From NCBI GenBank assembly GCA_035528035.1, contig DATKZI010000008.1, positions 1 to 64,000 on the forward strand: DNA of 64,000 nucleotides, read 5' to 3'. Positions 34,648-44,818 of this stretch are shown in pieces. The DNA is from JABLTI01 sp035528035. Its GTDB lineage: Archaea > Asgardarchaeota > Heimdallarchaeia > JABLTI01. Under the pieces are notes generated by a model that was not told the DNA's origin, did no database searches, and saw only the letters and a list, made by a program, of their open reading frames with translations. Each line of letters opens with the position of its first letter. The first letter of the stretch is position 1. The position numbers and the translations under genes are program-made.

Positions 34648-35469
34648 CTACTGTTTTTGATTCAATAATTGTTCAATTTTCTGTATAGTTGATTCTATTG
34701 ATTCCGCAAATGAATTGTTTGTTGATTTGAAAATCAAAATAGCATTTTTTAGATATTTCAAAGCATCTTCTAAATTTCCTTGGTCATATTTTAGCAATCC
34801 ATAATTTAAAAGTAAATTACCAAATTCTGTTTCATGTTCATTTGGTAATGAAATAGAATATTTCTTACTAAACCTTCGAACAATTACAAAACTTTTCATT
34901 GCTTCCTCGTATATACCTAATTTATTCAAAATTTTAGCTTGATCTAAAGCAATATTTATGACTAATTGGGGGTCCTTCGATTTTTGTGCTAAATCTAAAG
35001 CTTCTTCAAGATATCCTAGTGCTTTTTTTTCGTTTGTCTCTTTTTTATATGCTATTACTGCTAAATTCTTTAAGCCTCTTGCTAAACCCTTTTTATCACC
35101 AGTACTTCTTCGAATCTCTATTGCTTTCAGTTGGTATTCCTCTGCATATTGGTATTCATCTTGCATCATAAAACTAACAGCTACTTGATCATAACAATCA
35201 GCCATACCAATTTTATTGCCAAAATTCTTGAATGCTTGATAAGCACGTTTATATTGGTTTCTTGATTCTACCAAATTGCCTTTGTTAAATAATATCTCGC
35301 CAAGAATTCGATGAATATCTGCAAGTATAACGTTTTCAGAGGAATTCCTATAAAAATGGAGAGCATTTTGTAATTCCAAAAATGCTTCATCAAAATTGCC
35401 TGAAGAGTACTCTTTTTTCCCGTTCAAATACTGTGTAGTTGCTTCTTCTTTAAGGTTCACTTTAGGCAT
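34648..35469 (-). CDS. TPR-repeat protein
   Basis: 273 residues made of about six tetratricopeptide repeats, for example YSSGNFDEAFLELQNALHFY, GNLVESRNQYKRAYQAFKNF, DEYQYAEEYQLKAIEIRR and GNLEDALKYLKNAILIF. No signal peptide or other domain is present, so it is a cytoplasmic scaffold or adaptor; the partner is unknown. It stands alone next to tRNA-Pro. Confidence 0.85.
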   Translation of the reverse strand: MPKVNLKEEATTQYLNGKKEYSSGNFDEAFLELQNALHFYRNSSENVILADIHRILGEILFNKGNLVESRNQYKRAYQAFKNFGNKIGMADCYDQVAVSFMMQDEYQYAEEYQLKAIEIRRSTGDKKGLARGLKNLAVIAYKKETNEKKALGYLEEALDLAQKSKDPQLVINIALDQAKILNKLGIYEEAMKSFVIVRRFSKKYSISLPNEHETEFGNLLLNYGLLKYDQGNLEDALKYLKNAILIFKSTNNSFAESIESTIQKIEQLLNQKQ

Positions 35470-35605
35470 TCCAACTCATCACTTAACAAATTATACTACT
35501 TTTTATAATGACAACCAACATTAAAAATAATTCAGTATTAAAGTATTTAATAAATAAAATAATACAGAATATGATAAAAAAAATGATTCAATTAGAGGGG
35601 CGTAT

Positions 35606-36712
35606 ATGTTAATAGAAAAAAAATTCAGAAGGGTTTCCTTGCATTTAGATTATTTTAGGGATGATAAGAATAGAATTTGTCAAGTATTAACTTGGCATCA
35701 CCCACAAGATCGAAGATTATGTATTGTAAAATATGATTTAGGAGAAAGTTTCTGGAAATCTCGAGAAACTGGTTTACAATATAAAAGAATATTAGAAAGT
35801 TATAGTTTGGAAGGGCATCAAATAAACTTAGAATTAATAAAAAAGATTGAACCCACCTATCTTTATACTAGCAAAGTGTATGGGGTGGATTTTTTAGCGG
35901 TGCCTTTAGAAAGAATAATCCATTATTATTATCCTGAAGAGCGATTACAAGAAATTTTAGAAGAGGAAAAAGAAGTAAAAAATGATGATCTTGAGGAGAA
36001 AGTAAAAAAATTAGCTGAATTACTTCATGATTATCTAAATATCCCATTTGAAAATATGGGTATAACAGGTTCAATCCTATGGAAAGCTCAAACTACGAAA
36101 TCAGATATTGACTTTATTATTTATGGTAATATTTTTGCTCAGGATTTTAATGAAAAATTTCCTGTAATTTATGATGTGTTTTCAGAAATAAGTCCAATGT
36201 CGGAAAGCAAAAGAAAAAGATATGTTGAAAGTATGGCTAAAAAATCAGGCTTGTCAACCTCATTAACAGGAAAATATATCGAATTAAAGACTTGGCTATC
36301 AGTTTATGGAAAGACGAATCTATCTTTGATCTTTAGTCCAAAAACAAATGAATTACCTTTTGTTTATGGAGATCAGTTCTTTAAACCAATTAAACCAATA
36401 ATTGTTGAATGTATCATCGATAATGCTGATTTAGGTTCAGCTTATCCTAGTATTTACCAAATAAGAGAATGTAAAATATTATCAGAAAAACCTCATAATT
36501 TTGATATTCAACGTATCTTATCATTTGAAGGAGCATTAACCGGATATTTCAAAACAAATGATCGAATAGTTGTTCGAGGTTTATTAGAAGAAGTACGAGA
36601 TATCAAATCAAACAAACTCTTTCACCAGATAATCCTTGGAACAAAGGAATGCAGTGGTAATGAATACATCCTATTTCTTGATGATTTTGAGCAATTTATT
36701 AGAAAAAAGTAA
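35606..36712 (+). CDS. Nucleotidyltransferase-like protein
   Basis: 368 residues. In the middle is GITGSILWK...SDIDFIIYG (about 152-172), the G-S-x10-D-x-D signature of the polymerase-beta nucleotidyltransferase fold. An N-terminal domain (about 1-110) and a C-terminal beta-rich domain (from about 255; IIVECIIDNADLGSAYPS, RIVVRGLLEEV) flank it. The layout resembles an archaeal family of predicted nucleotidyltransferases without known substrate. It lies 72 nt upstream of a Roadblock gene on the same strand. Confidence 0.7.
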   Translation: MLIEKKFRRVSLHLDYFRDDKNRICQVLTWHHPQDRRLCIVKYDLGESFWKSRETGLQYKRILESYSLEGHQINLELIKKIEPTYLYTSKVYGVDFLAVPLERIIHYYYPEERLQEILEEEKEVKNDDLEEKVKKLAELLHDYLNIPFENMGITGSILWKAQTTKSDIDFIIYGNIFAQDFNEKFPVIYDVFSEISPMSESKRKRYVESMAKKSGLSTSLTGKYIELKTWLSVYGKTNLSLIFSPKTNELPFVYGDQFFKPIKPIIVECIIDNADLGSAYPSIYQIRECKILSEKPHNFDIQRILSFEGALTGYFKTNDRIVVRGLLEEVRDIKSNKLFHQIILGTKECSGNEYILFLDDFEQFIRKK

Positions 36713-36784
36713 AAAGTGTCAAAAAAGAAAACTTATTATGTATTTAATGAGAAATTTAAACTCGGAAAGATTGGAGAATTGAAA

Positions 36785-37147
36785 ATGTCTGAAAAATTAG
36801 TAACTGCAGCAACAGAATTTCGAGATGAAATTCCTGAATTAGAAGGTCTTTTAATTGGCAAATTAGATGGTGAAATAATCTGGGGCGATACACTTAAGGA
36901 TTTAAATCATGAATTTATTCTTTCAAGCGCCTCTGTTGCTTTACGAGCAACTAAAAAACTAAGTGAATCTATAGAGAAAAATAATGTAAAAAATATTGAT
37001 ATTGAAATTGATGAGGGTTATGCTACTATAGTTGTTTTGAAAAAAGGAATTGTAGTTGGTTTTTATGGTGATGATGCGCGTTCACAATTAGGAATAATAA
37101 AGAAGAATTTAAGAAATTTCGCAAATAAAATAGAGAAATTCATTTAA
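36785..37147 (+). CDS. Roadblock/LC7 domain protein
   Basis: 120 residues, just one Roadblock domain: FRDEIPELEGLLIGKLDGEIIWG, SSASVALRATKKLSESI, IDIEIDEGYATIVVLKKG and IVVGFYGDDARSQLGIIKKNL. ATG 36785 has GGAGA at 36773-36777 and gives the normal domain length; the upstream GTG 36716 would add 23 unlikely residues. Such proteins regulate or dimerise around small GTPases. It may be co-transcribed with the nucleotidyltransferase-like gene. Confidence 0.8.
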   Translation: MSEKLVTAATEFRDEIPELEGLLIGKLDGEIIWGDTLKDLNHEFILSSASVALRATKKLSESIEKNNVKNIDIEIDEGYATIVVLKKGIVVGFYGDDARSQLGIIKKNLRNFANKIEKFI

Positions 37148-37412
37148 ATGAAATTCTTCAATCTTTTTCCCTTCATGTTTATTATTAGTACTTTATAGAA
37201 GTAATTTATCAAAAGATATAATGTAGATAATACAGTACCTTTTTGATAAAAACCTTCAACTATCAAACAAAGGTCTCGAAAGAAATTAAAATAAGAAAAA
37301 TTGTGAGCAGACATAAACATAATAGAGAATATTATTAATATCATCCGCACACAAGAATACTGTCGGATAAATAATTATGGAATCTCTGAGGACTATTAGC
37401 AGGTGAAAAACA

Positions 37413-40400
37413 CTGGTACACATTAACCGATTGATTCTTGAAAATTTCAAGAGCTATGGTAGACGTAAACTTACGTTAAATCTTACAAAAGGGTTAACAG
37501 TGATCAGTGGACCAAATGGGTGTGGGAAATCAAATATTTCTGATGCAATCCAATTCGTTATTGGACAATTGCGGGGAAAAAACATACGAAGTGAAAAACT
37601 TTCAGGAGTAATTTTTGCTGGAACCAAAGAAGGACAGAAAACCGCTCCATATGCTAAAGTAACACTTGTACTAGATAATTCAATCGAACCAAAAGAAATT
37701 CCTATTGCGACGGACGAGGTTCATATAAGTCGTAAGGTGTATCTTGATGGTCGCAGTGAATACCTCTTAAATGGTTCAAAAATCACCCGTAATGAAATTA
37801 TTGATACAATGTCTATGTGTGGTATCTCAATAGATGGATTTAATGTTATTCGACAAGGTGAAATTGCTAATTTTGCTCAAATGTCACCACTCCAAGTAAG
37901 AAACCTCTTTGAAGAAATTGCCGGTATTGCTGCTTATGATGAGAGAAAGGAAAAGGCTCAAGAAAATCTTGAGGATGCTCGAAGCAAACTAAAGATCGCG
38001 AATGTTCGTTTTGAGGAGTCAACAAAAAATCTTACACGATTGGAAAAAGAAAAAGAAGATGCTATAAAATTCCAAGAATTAACTGTTCGAATCAAAAATA
38101 ACGAAGCAAAATTAATACATGCTAGAATTCGTCAATATAAAACACGTATGGAAGAAATTGAAGAAAGCATTAAAAGTTTGAAGGAACACCAATCAAATTC
38201 TGAATCAGTTATTGAGCAAATTAACGTAGCAATAAAGAATTATGATACTTTGATACTTGAAGCCAAAGAAAAAGTAAAAGATGCAACTACTCAATCATTT
38301 AACACATTAAGCTCTAAAATTGAAGAACTAATGAAGAAAGTATCAGAAGAAAATGCTAAGAAAAATCTCATTGTAAATGAATTAGCTACTCTCCTAGAAA
38401 GGAAAGAATCAATTGACGAACAATTACAAAGTATTTTTGATGAAAATTCCGAATTAGAACAGTACACTTCATCAACAAATGATCAATTAGCTGGTGCCGA
38501 TGATACACTAAAGAAAATACAAGAAGAATTGGATATCAAAAGAAATCAACTTGAAACTTCAAGAAGTGGTGAATTAATGGATCAGCTAGACGAGATCCGA
38601 TCAAATACTACGGAAATGAATAAAAGAAAATCTGAATTTGAATCTCAGCTAGCAATTTATAATAATAATTTAAACGTGAATAATTCAAAAATAGATGAAA
38701 GGGAAAAAAGAGTTGTAGAAGTAGCAGGAATTTTAGCGAAATTTCTTAGTAGAAAAGCAAAATACCTTGAAGAAATTTCCAGTTATGAAAAATTGCTGAA
38801 AGATTTGCAAATAAATGTTGATGAATTAAGGGAAGAGCTTGAGACTGTTGAAAAGGAAATTGAAGATAATGAACAGAACCTTCGTGATACTGCTCTAACT
38901 GTTAAGAGAATTCAAACTGAAGTTGAAACTACTAAAAAGATTATGGAAGAAGTAGCAAATCGTGATAAAGGTATTAAACTAGTTCTACAAGCAAGGGATG
39001 AAAAATCCATTGAAGGTATTTATGGAACTGTGGGTGAATTATCTAAAACCCATCCTAAATATTCAATTGCCTTGAATGTAACAGCAGGTAATAGAACAGA
39101 TTATGTTGTAGTTGAAACGGATGAAATAGCTGCTAAATGTATGCTTATGATAAAGAAAGCAAAAGCTGGACGAGTAACTTTTCTACCCTTGAATAAAATT
39201 AAACCAATGATAATTACTCCTGAAATTAAAGATAAAGGAATAATTGGTAGAGCTATTGATTTAGTAGAATTTGACAATAAATATCAAAAGGCAATTGAGT
39301 TTGTTTTTGGTCAAACAGTAATTGTCAATAATCTAGATACAGCAAGGAAAGTAGGATTTAATTATCGAGCTGTAACCTTAGATGGAGATGTAGTCAATCC
39401 CTCTGGTATGATGACTGGTGGTTTCTTCAAAGGTGCAGATAACAGAATTACATTGATTATTGAGGATGAAGAAAGCTTACCTGAGTTAGAGAAAGAATTT
39501 CATACTCTCCAAGGTGAACGAAGACGATTAATGGAATATCGAACTGAAATCACAAAAGAATTGAATACTGATTTAGTTCCCAAGTTAAATGAAAGTAAAA
39601 GGAATCATGATTTAAGACAAAGAGATATCAATATCATTGAAGAAGAAATTGAATTACGTAGTACAGAAAACCTCAGAATACAAGAAGAACTAGAATCATT
39701 GACAAAAGAACATGAAGAAATCGAAATAAAAATCGAGGAGTTACTAAGTGCAAGAAAAGATGTTGGTATAACATTAGATGCATTACTTGATACTGAAATG
39801 AAACTCAAAAAAGAACTTGCAACAACTGGGGTTCAAGGTATATTAGAAGAAATTAAATCAAAGGAATCTCAACAGAAAGAAATTGGTGAAATAATAAATA
39901 ATCTTCGAATGGAACATTATAAAATTACTTCTAATTTGGAGAAGAATCTTGATCTTGTTAAGAATCTGAAGGAACAAATAACCAATATAGAAAATAAAGA
40001 GCCATCAAAAAGGCAAGAAGAAGAAAAAATCATTGTATCAATTGATGAATTACAAAAAGAGTTAGATTCTAAGAAGAAACAAAGAGATGAATTGTTTACT
40101 GTTATAAAAGATAGTCAAAATGAGCAAGAAAGACTTGATAGGGAACAAAGAGATTTAAGGAACCGATTGGATAAGGAACGACAAGATCAAAGTCAAAATA
40201 TTCTAGCTATTGACCGTTTAATAAATGAAAAAGCAAATGTTAGCAGTCAAATCAAGGATCTCGAAGAATTGGCTTCAGAGCGAGATTTGCCCTATATTTT
40301 TGCAGAAGATGAAGTCATAGATATTGATATTCTTAAAGAATTAATGAATGGATTAAAAGCTGAATTGGATCGACTCCCAGAAATTAATATGAAAGCAGTT

Positions 40401-41027
40401 TCTCAATATGAAGAAGAATTGGAATTAAATAAGGAACTTCTTGATAAAAGGCATCATGTTGAAAGAGATTATGAAGCAATAAATAAAGCAATCCAAGAGA
40501 TTGAAAGTGAAAAACGAGAAGCATTCATGAATGTGTTTAATAGTATTTCAAAAGATTTCAATCGTATTTTCGGAATATTATCCCCAGATGGTAGAGCACG
40601 TTTAGAAGTCGAAGACCCTGATGATCCTTTTATTGGGGGAATTAATATTTTGGCTAACCCTGGTGGAAAGAAGATTGTAAGTATGTTGTCATTATCAGGT
40701 GGAGAAAAATCACTTACCGCTTTAGCAATGATCTTTTCAATTCAAAGATACAAACCAGCACCCTTCTATGTATTTGATGAAATTGATGCTTTCCTAGATA
40801 TTAATAATGTTAATAAAGTAGCTACTTTAGTTAGAGAAATGAGTAAAGGTACTCAAATTGTAATTATTAGCTTACGAGCACCAATGATTGCAGCTGCAGA
40901 AAAAATCTTTGGCGTAACAGCTGGAGAAGATAGAATTTCACAAGTCGTTTCAGTCTCATTAGATGAAATAATGAAAATTGTTGAAGAAACAGAATTGCTA
41001 ACTGAAACAGAAGTCTATGACTATTAA
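37413..41027 (+). CDS. smc: Chromosome segregation SMC ATPase
   Basis: ABC-type ATPase with long coiled coils that compacts and segregates DNA with ScpA. Walker A GPNGCGKSN near the N-terminus, Q-loop region, hinge at about residues 520-670 (GIYGTVGELSKTHP, DGDVVNPSGMMTGG), signature LSGGEKSLTALAM near 1090 and Walker B FYVFDEIDAFLD. Length is normal. Reading in frame from 37413 gives VHINRLILENFKSYG, the usual SMC start, but that codon is CTG, 6 nt after AGGTGA. The first standard start is TTG 37431, which would remove the first strand (see findings). ScpA follows 41 nt later. Confidence 0.93.
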   Translation: MVHINRLILENFKSYGRRKLTLNLTKGLTVISGPNGCGKSNISDAIQFVIGQLRGKNIRSEKLSGVIFAGTKEGQKTAPYAKVTLVLDNSIEPKEIPIATDEVHISRKVYLDGRSEYLLNGSKITRNEIIDTMSMCGISIDGFNVIRQGEIANFAQMSPLQVRNLFEEIAGIAAYDERKEKAQENLEDARSKLKIANVRFEESTKNLTRLEKEKEDAIKFQELTVRIKNNEAKLIHARIRQYKTRMEEIEESIKSLKEHQSNSESVIEQINVAIKNYDTLILEAKEKVKDATTQSFNTLSSKIEELMKKVSEENAKKNLIVNELATLLERKESIDEQLQSIFDENSELEQYTSSTNDQLAGADDTLKKIQEELDIKRNQLETSRSGELMDQLDEIRSNTTEMNKRKSEFESQLAIYNNNLNVNNSKIDEREKRVVEVAGILAKFLSRKAKYLEEISSYEKLLKDLQINVDELREELETVEKEIEDNEQNLRDTALTVKRIQTEVETTKKIMEEVANRDKGIKLVLQARDEKSIEGIYGTVGELSKTHPKYSIALNVTAGNRTDYVVVETDEIAAKCMLMIKKAKAGRVTFLPLNKIKPMIITPEIKDKGIIGRAIDLVEFDNKYQKAIEFVFGQTVIVNNLDTARKVGFNYRAVTLDGDVVNPSGMMTGGFFKGADNRITLIIEDEESLPELEKEFHTLQGERRRLMEYRTEITKELNTDLVPKLNESKRNHDLRQRDINIIEEEIELRSTENLRIQEELESLTKEHEEIEIKIEELLSARKDVGITLDALLDTEMKLKKELATTGVQGILEEIKSKESQQKEIGEIINNLRMEHYKITSNLEKNLDLVKNLKEQITNIENKEPSKRQEEEKIIVSIDELQKELDSKKKQRDELFTVIKDSQNEQERLDREQRDLRNRLDKERQDQSQNILAIDRLINEKANVSSQIKDLEELASERDLPYIFAEDEVIDIDILKELMNGLKAELDRLPEINMKAVSQYEEELELNKELLDKRHHVERDYEAINKAIQEIESEKREAFMNVFNSISKDFNRIFGILSPDGRARLEVEDPDDPFIGGINILANPGGKKIVSMLSLSGGEKSLTALAMIFSIQRYKPAPFYVFDEIDAFLDINNVNKVATLVREMSKGTQIVIISLRAPMIAAAEKIFGVTAGEDRISQVVSVSLDEIMKIVEETELLTETEVYDY

Positions 41028-41068
41028 AAAAATTGTAATTAGAAAAAATCAATAATGGATGGAAAAAA

Positions 41069-42043
41069 ATGGCGCAAGATGAATTCAAAAATGATTTGTT
41101 AAAAAACGAATCACCCTTAACTGATGATTACCCATTCTGGTTGCGTGCGCCATTCAGATTATTAACTGACGTAACTCAATTTAGAAAAGTTGACCCATGG
41201 GATCTCGAAATTGCTGATCTAATAACTCTGTTTGTAAAAAAAATGAAAGAATTTGATGATATTAATTTCCCTGTGCTTGGAAGAGCAATATTATCAGCAG
41301 CCATTCTTTATCGAACTAAAGTTATGGATTTAATACGATTAATTGAAGCAACTGATGATAAAACAAAAGATTTAGAAATATTAGATTTTGATATCCCTGA
41401 AATTGCTCCATCCTACCATATATCTCAAAGACCCGTTACCTTTAATGAATTAATTTTTGCTTTTGAGGGATTATTAAAGCAAGAAAGTAGGTATAAACAC
41501 CGTTTAGTTTTAGATAAAAGAAAAGCACTCATTCAGCCTTTACAACTTCCAGCTAAACCTGTAAGATTAGTTGATGAAGAATCATCGAAAATTGCTAAAT
41601 TAAAAAAGGATATCTATAATCGACTTGTAAAATTATATTCTGTACGCAAGAAACCGATTCCTTTTGAAGATTTAATTTTACCAAATTCAAGTAGAGTTTC
41701 AACTGTTCGAGGATTTCTTTGCATTCTTTTTCTTAACTTTGAATTAAAAGCAAAAATTACTCAAAAAGAAGATTTAGAAAGAATATACTTAGTTCCTATG
41801 AGAGATAATGAGGAAGAATTTCTTGGTGGTTTAGAGAAAATCATCGAAGATAAATTGCGAGATGGTGTAGTAGAAGAAAGTGTTACTATTTCTGAAATAA
41901 CCGAAGATGAAGAATTTTTAGTTGAAACAGATCAATTATTCGATGATGACGAAGATGAAGAATATTTAGATAATGATTATTTTGAGGATTCTGATAAAGA
42001 AGAATTATTAGAAGATGAAAAATTGGATGAAGAATTCGATTAA
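41069..42043 (+). CDS. scpA: Segregation and condensation protein ScpA
   Basis: Kleisin that closes the SMC ring. 324 residues: N-terminal helical domain with DPWDLEIADLITLFVKKM, FPVLGRAILSAAILYRTKVMDL-type helices, and a C-terminal winged helix (FEDLILPNSSRVSTVRGFLCILFL). About 60 residues of strongly acidic tail (EDEEFLVETDQLFDDDEDEEY) follow, longer than in bacterial ScpA. Downstream of smc by 41 nt, as commonly found; no ScpB is present. Confidence 0.92.
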   Translation: MAQDEFKNDLLKNESPLTDDYPFWLRAPFRLLTDVTQFRKVDPWDLEIADLITLFVKKMKEFDDINFPVLGRAILSAAILYRTKVMDLIRLIEATDDKTKDLEILDFDIPEIAPSYHISQRPVTFNELIFAFEGLLKQESRYKHRLVLDKRKALIQPLQLPAKPVRLVDEESSKIAKLKKDIYNRLVKLYSVRKKPIPFEDLILPNSSRVSTVRGFLCILFLNFELKAKITQKEDLERIYLVPMRDNEEEFLGGLEKIIEDKLRDGVVEESVTISEITEDEEFLVETDQLFDDDEDEEYLDNDYFEDSDKEELLEDEKLDEEFD

Positions 42044-42104
42044 TTCATCGATTCCTAATTTTAAATGAGAAATAATTGATTTTTAAAATGAAAAAGAGGT
42101 AATC

Positions 42105-42296
42105 TTAAGTTGTGAATAACTTAAGTAACCAAGGTCCAGCAAGTACAGCGATAATGAGAAAAGCTGCGAAAATCATAACCGCATATGGACCTACTTTAAT
42201 GCCTGGAGTGTCCTCTTCGAAAAATCTTATTAAACCTGCACCAGTAGCAGGCATTGCTCCACCTGTTTTACCTGATTTTCTTGCTCGTCCGCTCAT
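42105..42296 (-). CDS. secG: Preprotein translocase subunit Sec61 beta
   Basis: Small tail-anchored subunit of the SecYEG/Sec61 channel. 63 residues: basic Gly-rich N-terminus (MSGRARKSGKTGGAMPATGAG), the conserved GLIRFFEEDTPGIKVGP and one TM helix (VMIFAAFLIIAVLAGPWLL). It matches archaeal Sec61 beta in length and pattern. Monocistronic and convergent with scpA. The 220-bp gap 42297-42516 shows only AT-rich promoter-like sequence. Confidence 0.95.
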   Translation of the reverse strand: MSGRARKSGKTGGAMPATGAGLIRFFEEDTPGIKVGPYAVMIFAAFLIIAVLAGPWLLKLFTT

Positions 42297-42516
42297 TGTT
42301 GTATCACTTGTTTATTAATTAGTGAGATTTTCTGTTATATCCTCTTTAAAATTTTCTGTTATTATTGTGAATAAAGTAATGATTTCATTAAAATTTATTC
42401 TTTTTTATAACAGATAGGAAAATATCCTTAAAAGAACTAAATCTATTAAATTATTGTTAAATTCAATTACACATTAGTGTTTTGAATTAAATAAAAATTA
42501 AATTTGGGGTAGAAAT

Positions 42517-43467
42517 TTGAAGATCGAGAAAGTCTCTTCTATTGCGAAATCGATATTAAAAGAAGTTGGAAAAGTTATTGTTGGAAAAGAAACGGTTCTT
42601 GAACAAGTTTTAATTGGTATTTTAGCTAAAGGTAATATTTTACTTGAAGATGTTCCTGGGTTAGCAAAAACAATGATGATAAAAGCTTTTGCTCAAGTTA
42701 TGAGTTGTGAATTTACCAGAGTACAATGTACTCCTGATTTGTTACCTGCAGATGTTACAGGTTCAACCGTGTATAATCAAAAAGATATGGAATTTACTTT
42801 TCGAAGGGGACCTGTTTTTACTAATCTTCTACTGGTGGATGAAATCAACCGTGCATCCCCCAAAACACAATCATCATTACTTGAAGCAATGCAGGAACAA
42901 CATGTAACAATTGATGGTATTACTTATCAGCTACCCAAACCTTTCCATGTATTAGCAACGCAAAACCCAATTGAATTCGAAGGAACATTTCCTCTACCTG
43001 AAGCACAACTTGACAGATTTATTATGCGAATGAGTGTTGGATATCCAGATAATCAACAAGAGATAGAAATACTTAATCGTCGAATAACCAGAAAGCGAGA
43101 AGAATTTAGCTTAAAACCTCTTTCCTCAGCAGAGGAAATCAATCAAATGCAAAATGCAATAGAAGAAATACATATAGATGATCGTATAAAGGAATATATT
43201 GTTGAAATTGTAAGAAAAACAAGAGAAAATGATCGGATAGAGGTTGGTTCTAGTCCAAGAGGTAGTTTAGCATTACTACATCTATCAAGAGCAAGTGCAA
43301 TAATAAATGGAAGAGATTTTGTAAATCCTGACGATGTTAAAAAAATAGTAGTTCCTGCTTTAAGTCATCGTATAATTTTAAGCACAGGTAGTTGGTTAAC
43401 AGGAATAAAACCAGAAGATGTTATCGCAAGAGAGCTAACAAAAATTAAAGCACCACGTCTTGATTAA
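42517..43467 (+). CDS. MoxR-family AAA+ ATPase
   Basis: 316-residue AAA+ protein. Walker A EDVPGLAKTMM, Walker B LLVDEINRASPKTQ, sensor 1 VLATQNPIE, and arginine-finger region LPEAQLDRFIMR are all clear. MoxR ATPases act as chaperones with DUF58/VWA-type partners. The start is a TTG with GGGGT upstream. The next gene, 61 nt downstream, is a DUF58 protein, the classic pairing. Confidence 0.94.
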   Translation: MKIEKVSSIAKSILKEVGKVIVGKETVLEQVLIGILAKGNILLEDVPGLAKTMMIKAFAQVMSCEFTRVQCTPDLLPADVTGSTVYNQKDMEFTFRRGPVFTNLLLVDEINRASPKTQSSLLEAMQEQHVTIDGITYQLPKPFHVLATQNPIEFEGTFPLPEAQLDRFIMRMSVGYPDNQQEIEILNRRITRKREEFSLKPLSSAEEINQMQNAIEEIHIDDRIKEYIVEIVRKTRENDRIEVGSSPRGSLALLHLSRASAIINGRDFVNPDDVKKIVVPALSHRIILSTGSWLTGIKPEDVIARELTKIKAPRLD

Positions 43468-43528
43468 AACTAAATGCATAACCAATTACTGACTAATATA
43501 ACCTAATTGGGTCTAGGAGAAGAAGAAT

Positions 43529-44818
43529 ATGTTTACCCCAAAATTACGATGGTCAATAGCACTTTTCTTTTCAATACTCCTAGCTGGAATTGGGTTTGAA
43601 GAATGGACTTTTCTTTTAGCATTAATACCAATAGGAGTAATTATTATATCATATTTTGTTACTGCTCCACCTGAAAAAATAGATATTGAAATTGAACGTG
43701 TTCTTTATCAAACGAGATTTCAAGTAGATGAATTTGTGGAGATAATTTTAAACATAAGAAATAGAAGTAGAGAAACTATTGATGCTTTGGAAATACTTGA
43801 TGAAATACCACCTCAAGTAAGTTTGAAAAATAGTAGCAATCACATTATTACTTCATTAAAACCAGGTGAGGAAACAGAATTTCGCTATAAAATAAGTTGT
43901 GATTATCGAGGGAGATGGGTACTAGGACCTACACATATCCGAGCACGAAATTTTCTAGATTCAGCTTTTACATATAAAATATATGAAGAAACAAAAACTG
44001 ATCTAGTAATCATTCCAAGTTTTGAAATGGTTAAGGATATGCCTTTTAGAACAAAATATCCAAAAATATCAGATGGACCTTTTCATTCTAAATTTAAGGG
44101 AGAAGGTTTAGATTTTGCGGGAGTTCGCGAATATCAAAATACTGATTCTCTTGCAAGAATTAATTGGCCTACAACAGCAAAATTTGGTCGTCTTTTTACT
44201 AATGAATATGAATTGTTTAGAACTGCTGATCTATTGCTAGTATTAGACGCCTCAGATAGTACTGCTTCAATTTTAAATGAACAAATAAAAGCAGTTTTGT
44301 CACTTAGTGAGCATTTCTTGAGATTCAAATGCCGTGTTGGATTAGTTATTTTAAGAGATACTGTTGATTGGTTTGTATTAAGCTCATCACGTCTACAATT
44401 ACTCAAATTTACTGAGAAATTAGTTGATGTTCAAGCAACCAAGATAAATAATTATAATATTCTAGAAAAGAGGTTGGTAAATAGTATCGACAAGTATTAC
44501 CCCCTAAATTGCTTAACAATATTTATTACTCCCTTAATAAATAATGCAATAAATCAGATTCTTATTAATTCAGCACGAAAAAGACAAAATAGCTTCTTTT
44601 TAGTTCCTTCAATTATAGCTTCTGAATGGCGTTTTATTAAAGATAAAGAAGAAGGAGCTAATTTACTTGTTCATCAGGAATTACTACTTAGAAGAGAAAT
44701 TGAATTATCAAAGGTCATTCAACAAGGATTAATTATTTTTGAATGGGATGTTTCTGTTCCATTTAGCGTTTTTATGAATAAACTAAAACAAATAGCAAAT
44801 AGAAGGGGGAGAAGATAA
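43529..44818 (+). CDS. DUF58 domain membrane protein
   Basis: 429 residues. Two N-terminal TM helices (IALFFSILLAGIGFE; FLLALIPIGVIIISYFV) anchor a beta-sandwich (DEFVEIILNIRNRSRETI) followed by the DUF58 signature FAGVREYQNTDSLARINW and a VWA-like region (LLLVLDASDSTASIL). It is the usual partner of MoxR; together they are thought to assemble or regulate surface or membrane complexes, with exact targets unknown. Its stop overlaps the next ATG by 1 nt (TAATG). Confidence 0.93.
   Translation: MFTPKLRWSIALFFSILLAGIGFEEWTFLLALIPIGVIIISYFVTAPPEKIDIEIERVLYQTRFQVDEFVEIILNIRNRSRETIDALEILDEIPPQVSLKNSSNHIITSLKPGEETEFRYKISCDYRGRWVLGPTHIRARNFLDSAFTYKIYEETKTDLVIIPSFEMVKDMPFRTKYPKISDGPFHSKFKGEGLDFAGVREYQNTDSLARINWPTTAKFGRLFTNEYELFRTADLLLVLDASDSTASILNEQIKAVLSLSEHFLRFKCRVGLVILRDTVDWFVLSSSRLQLLKFTEKLVDVQATKINNYNILEKRLVNSIDKYYPLNCLTIFITPLINNAINQILINSARKRQNSFFLVPSIIASEWRFIKDKEEGANLLVHQELLLRREIELSKVIQQGLIIFEWDVSVPFSVFMNKLKQIANRRGRR

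Noticed and set aside
37144..37350. Minus-strand 68-residue ORF between the Roadblock gene and smc
   Set aside because: No ribosome-binding site and a composition typical of AT-rich spacer; it probably covers the smc promoter region.
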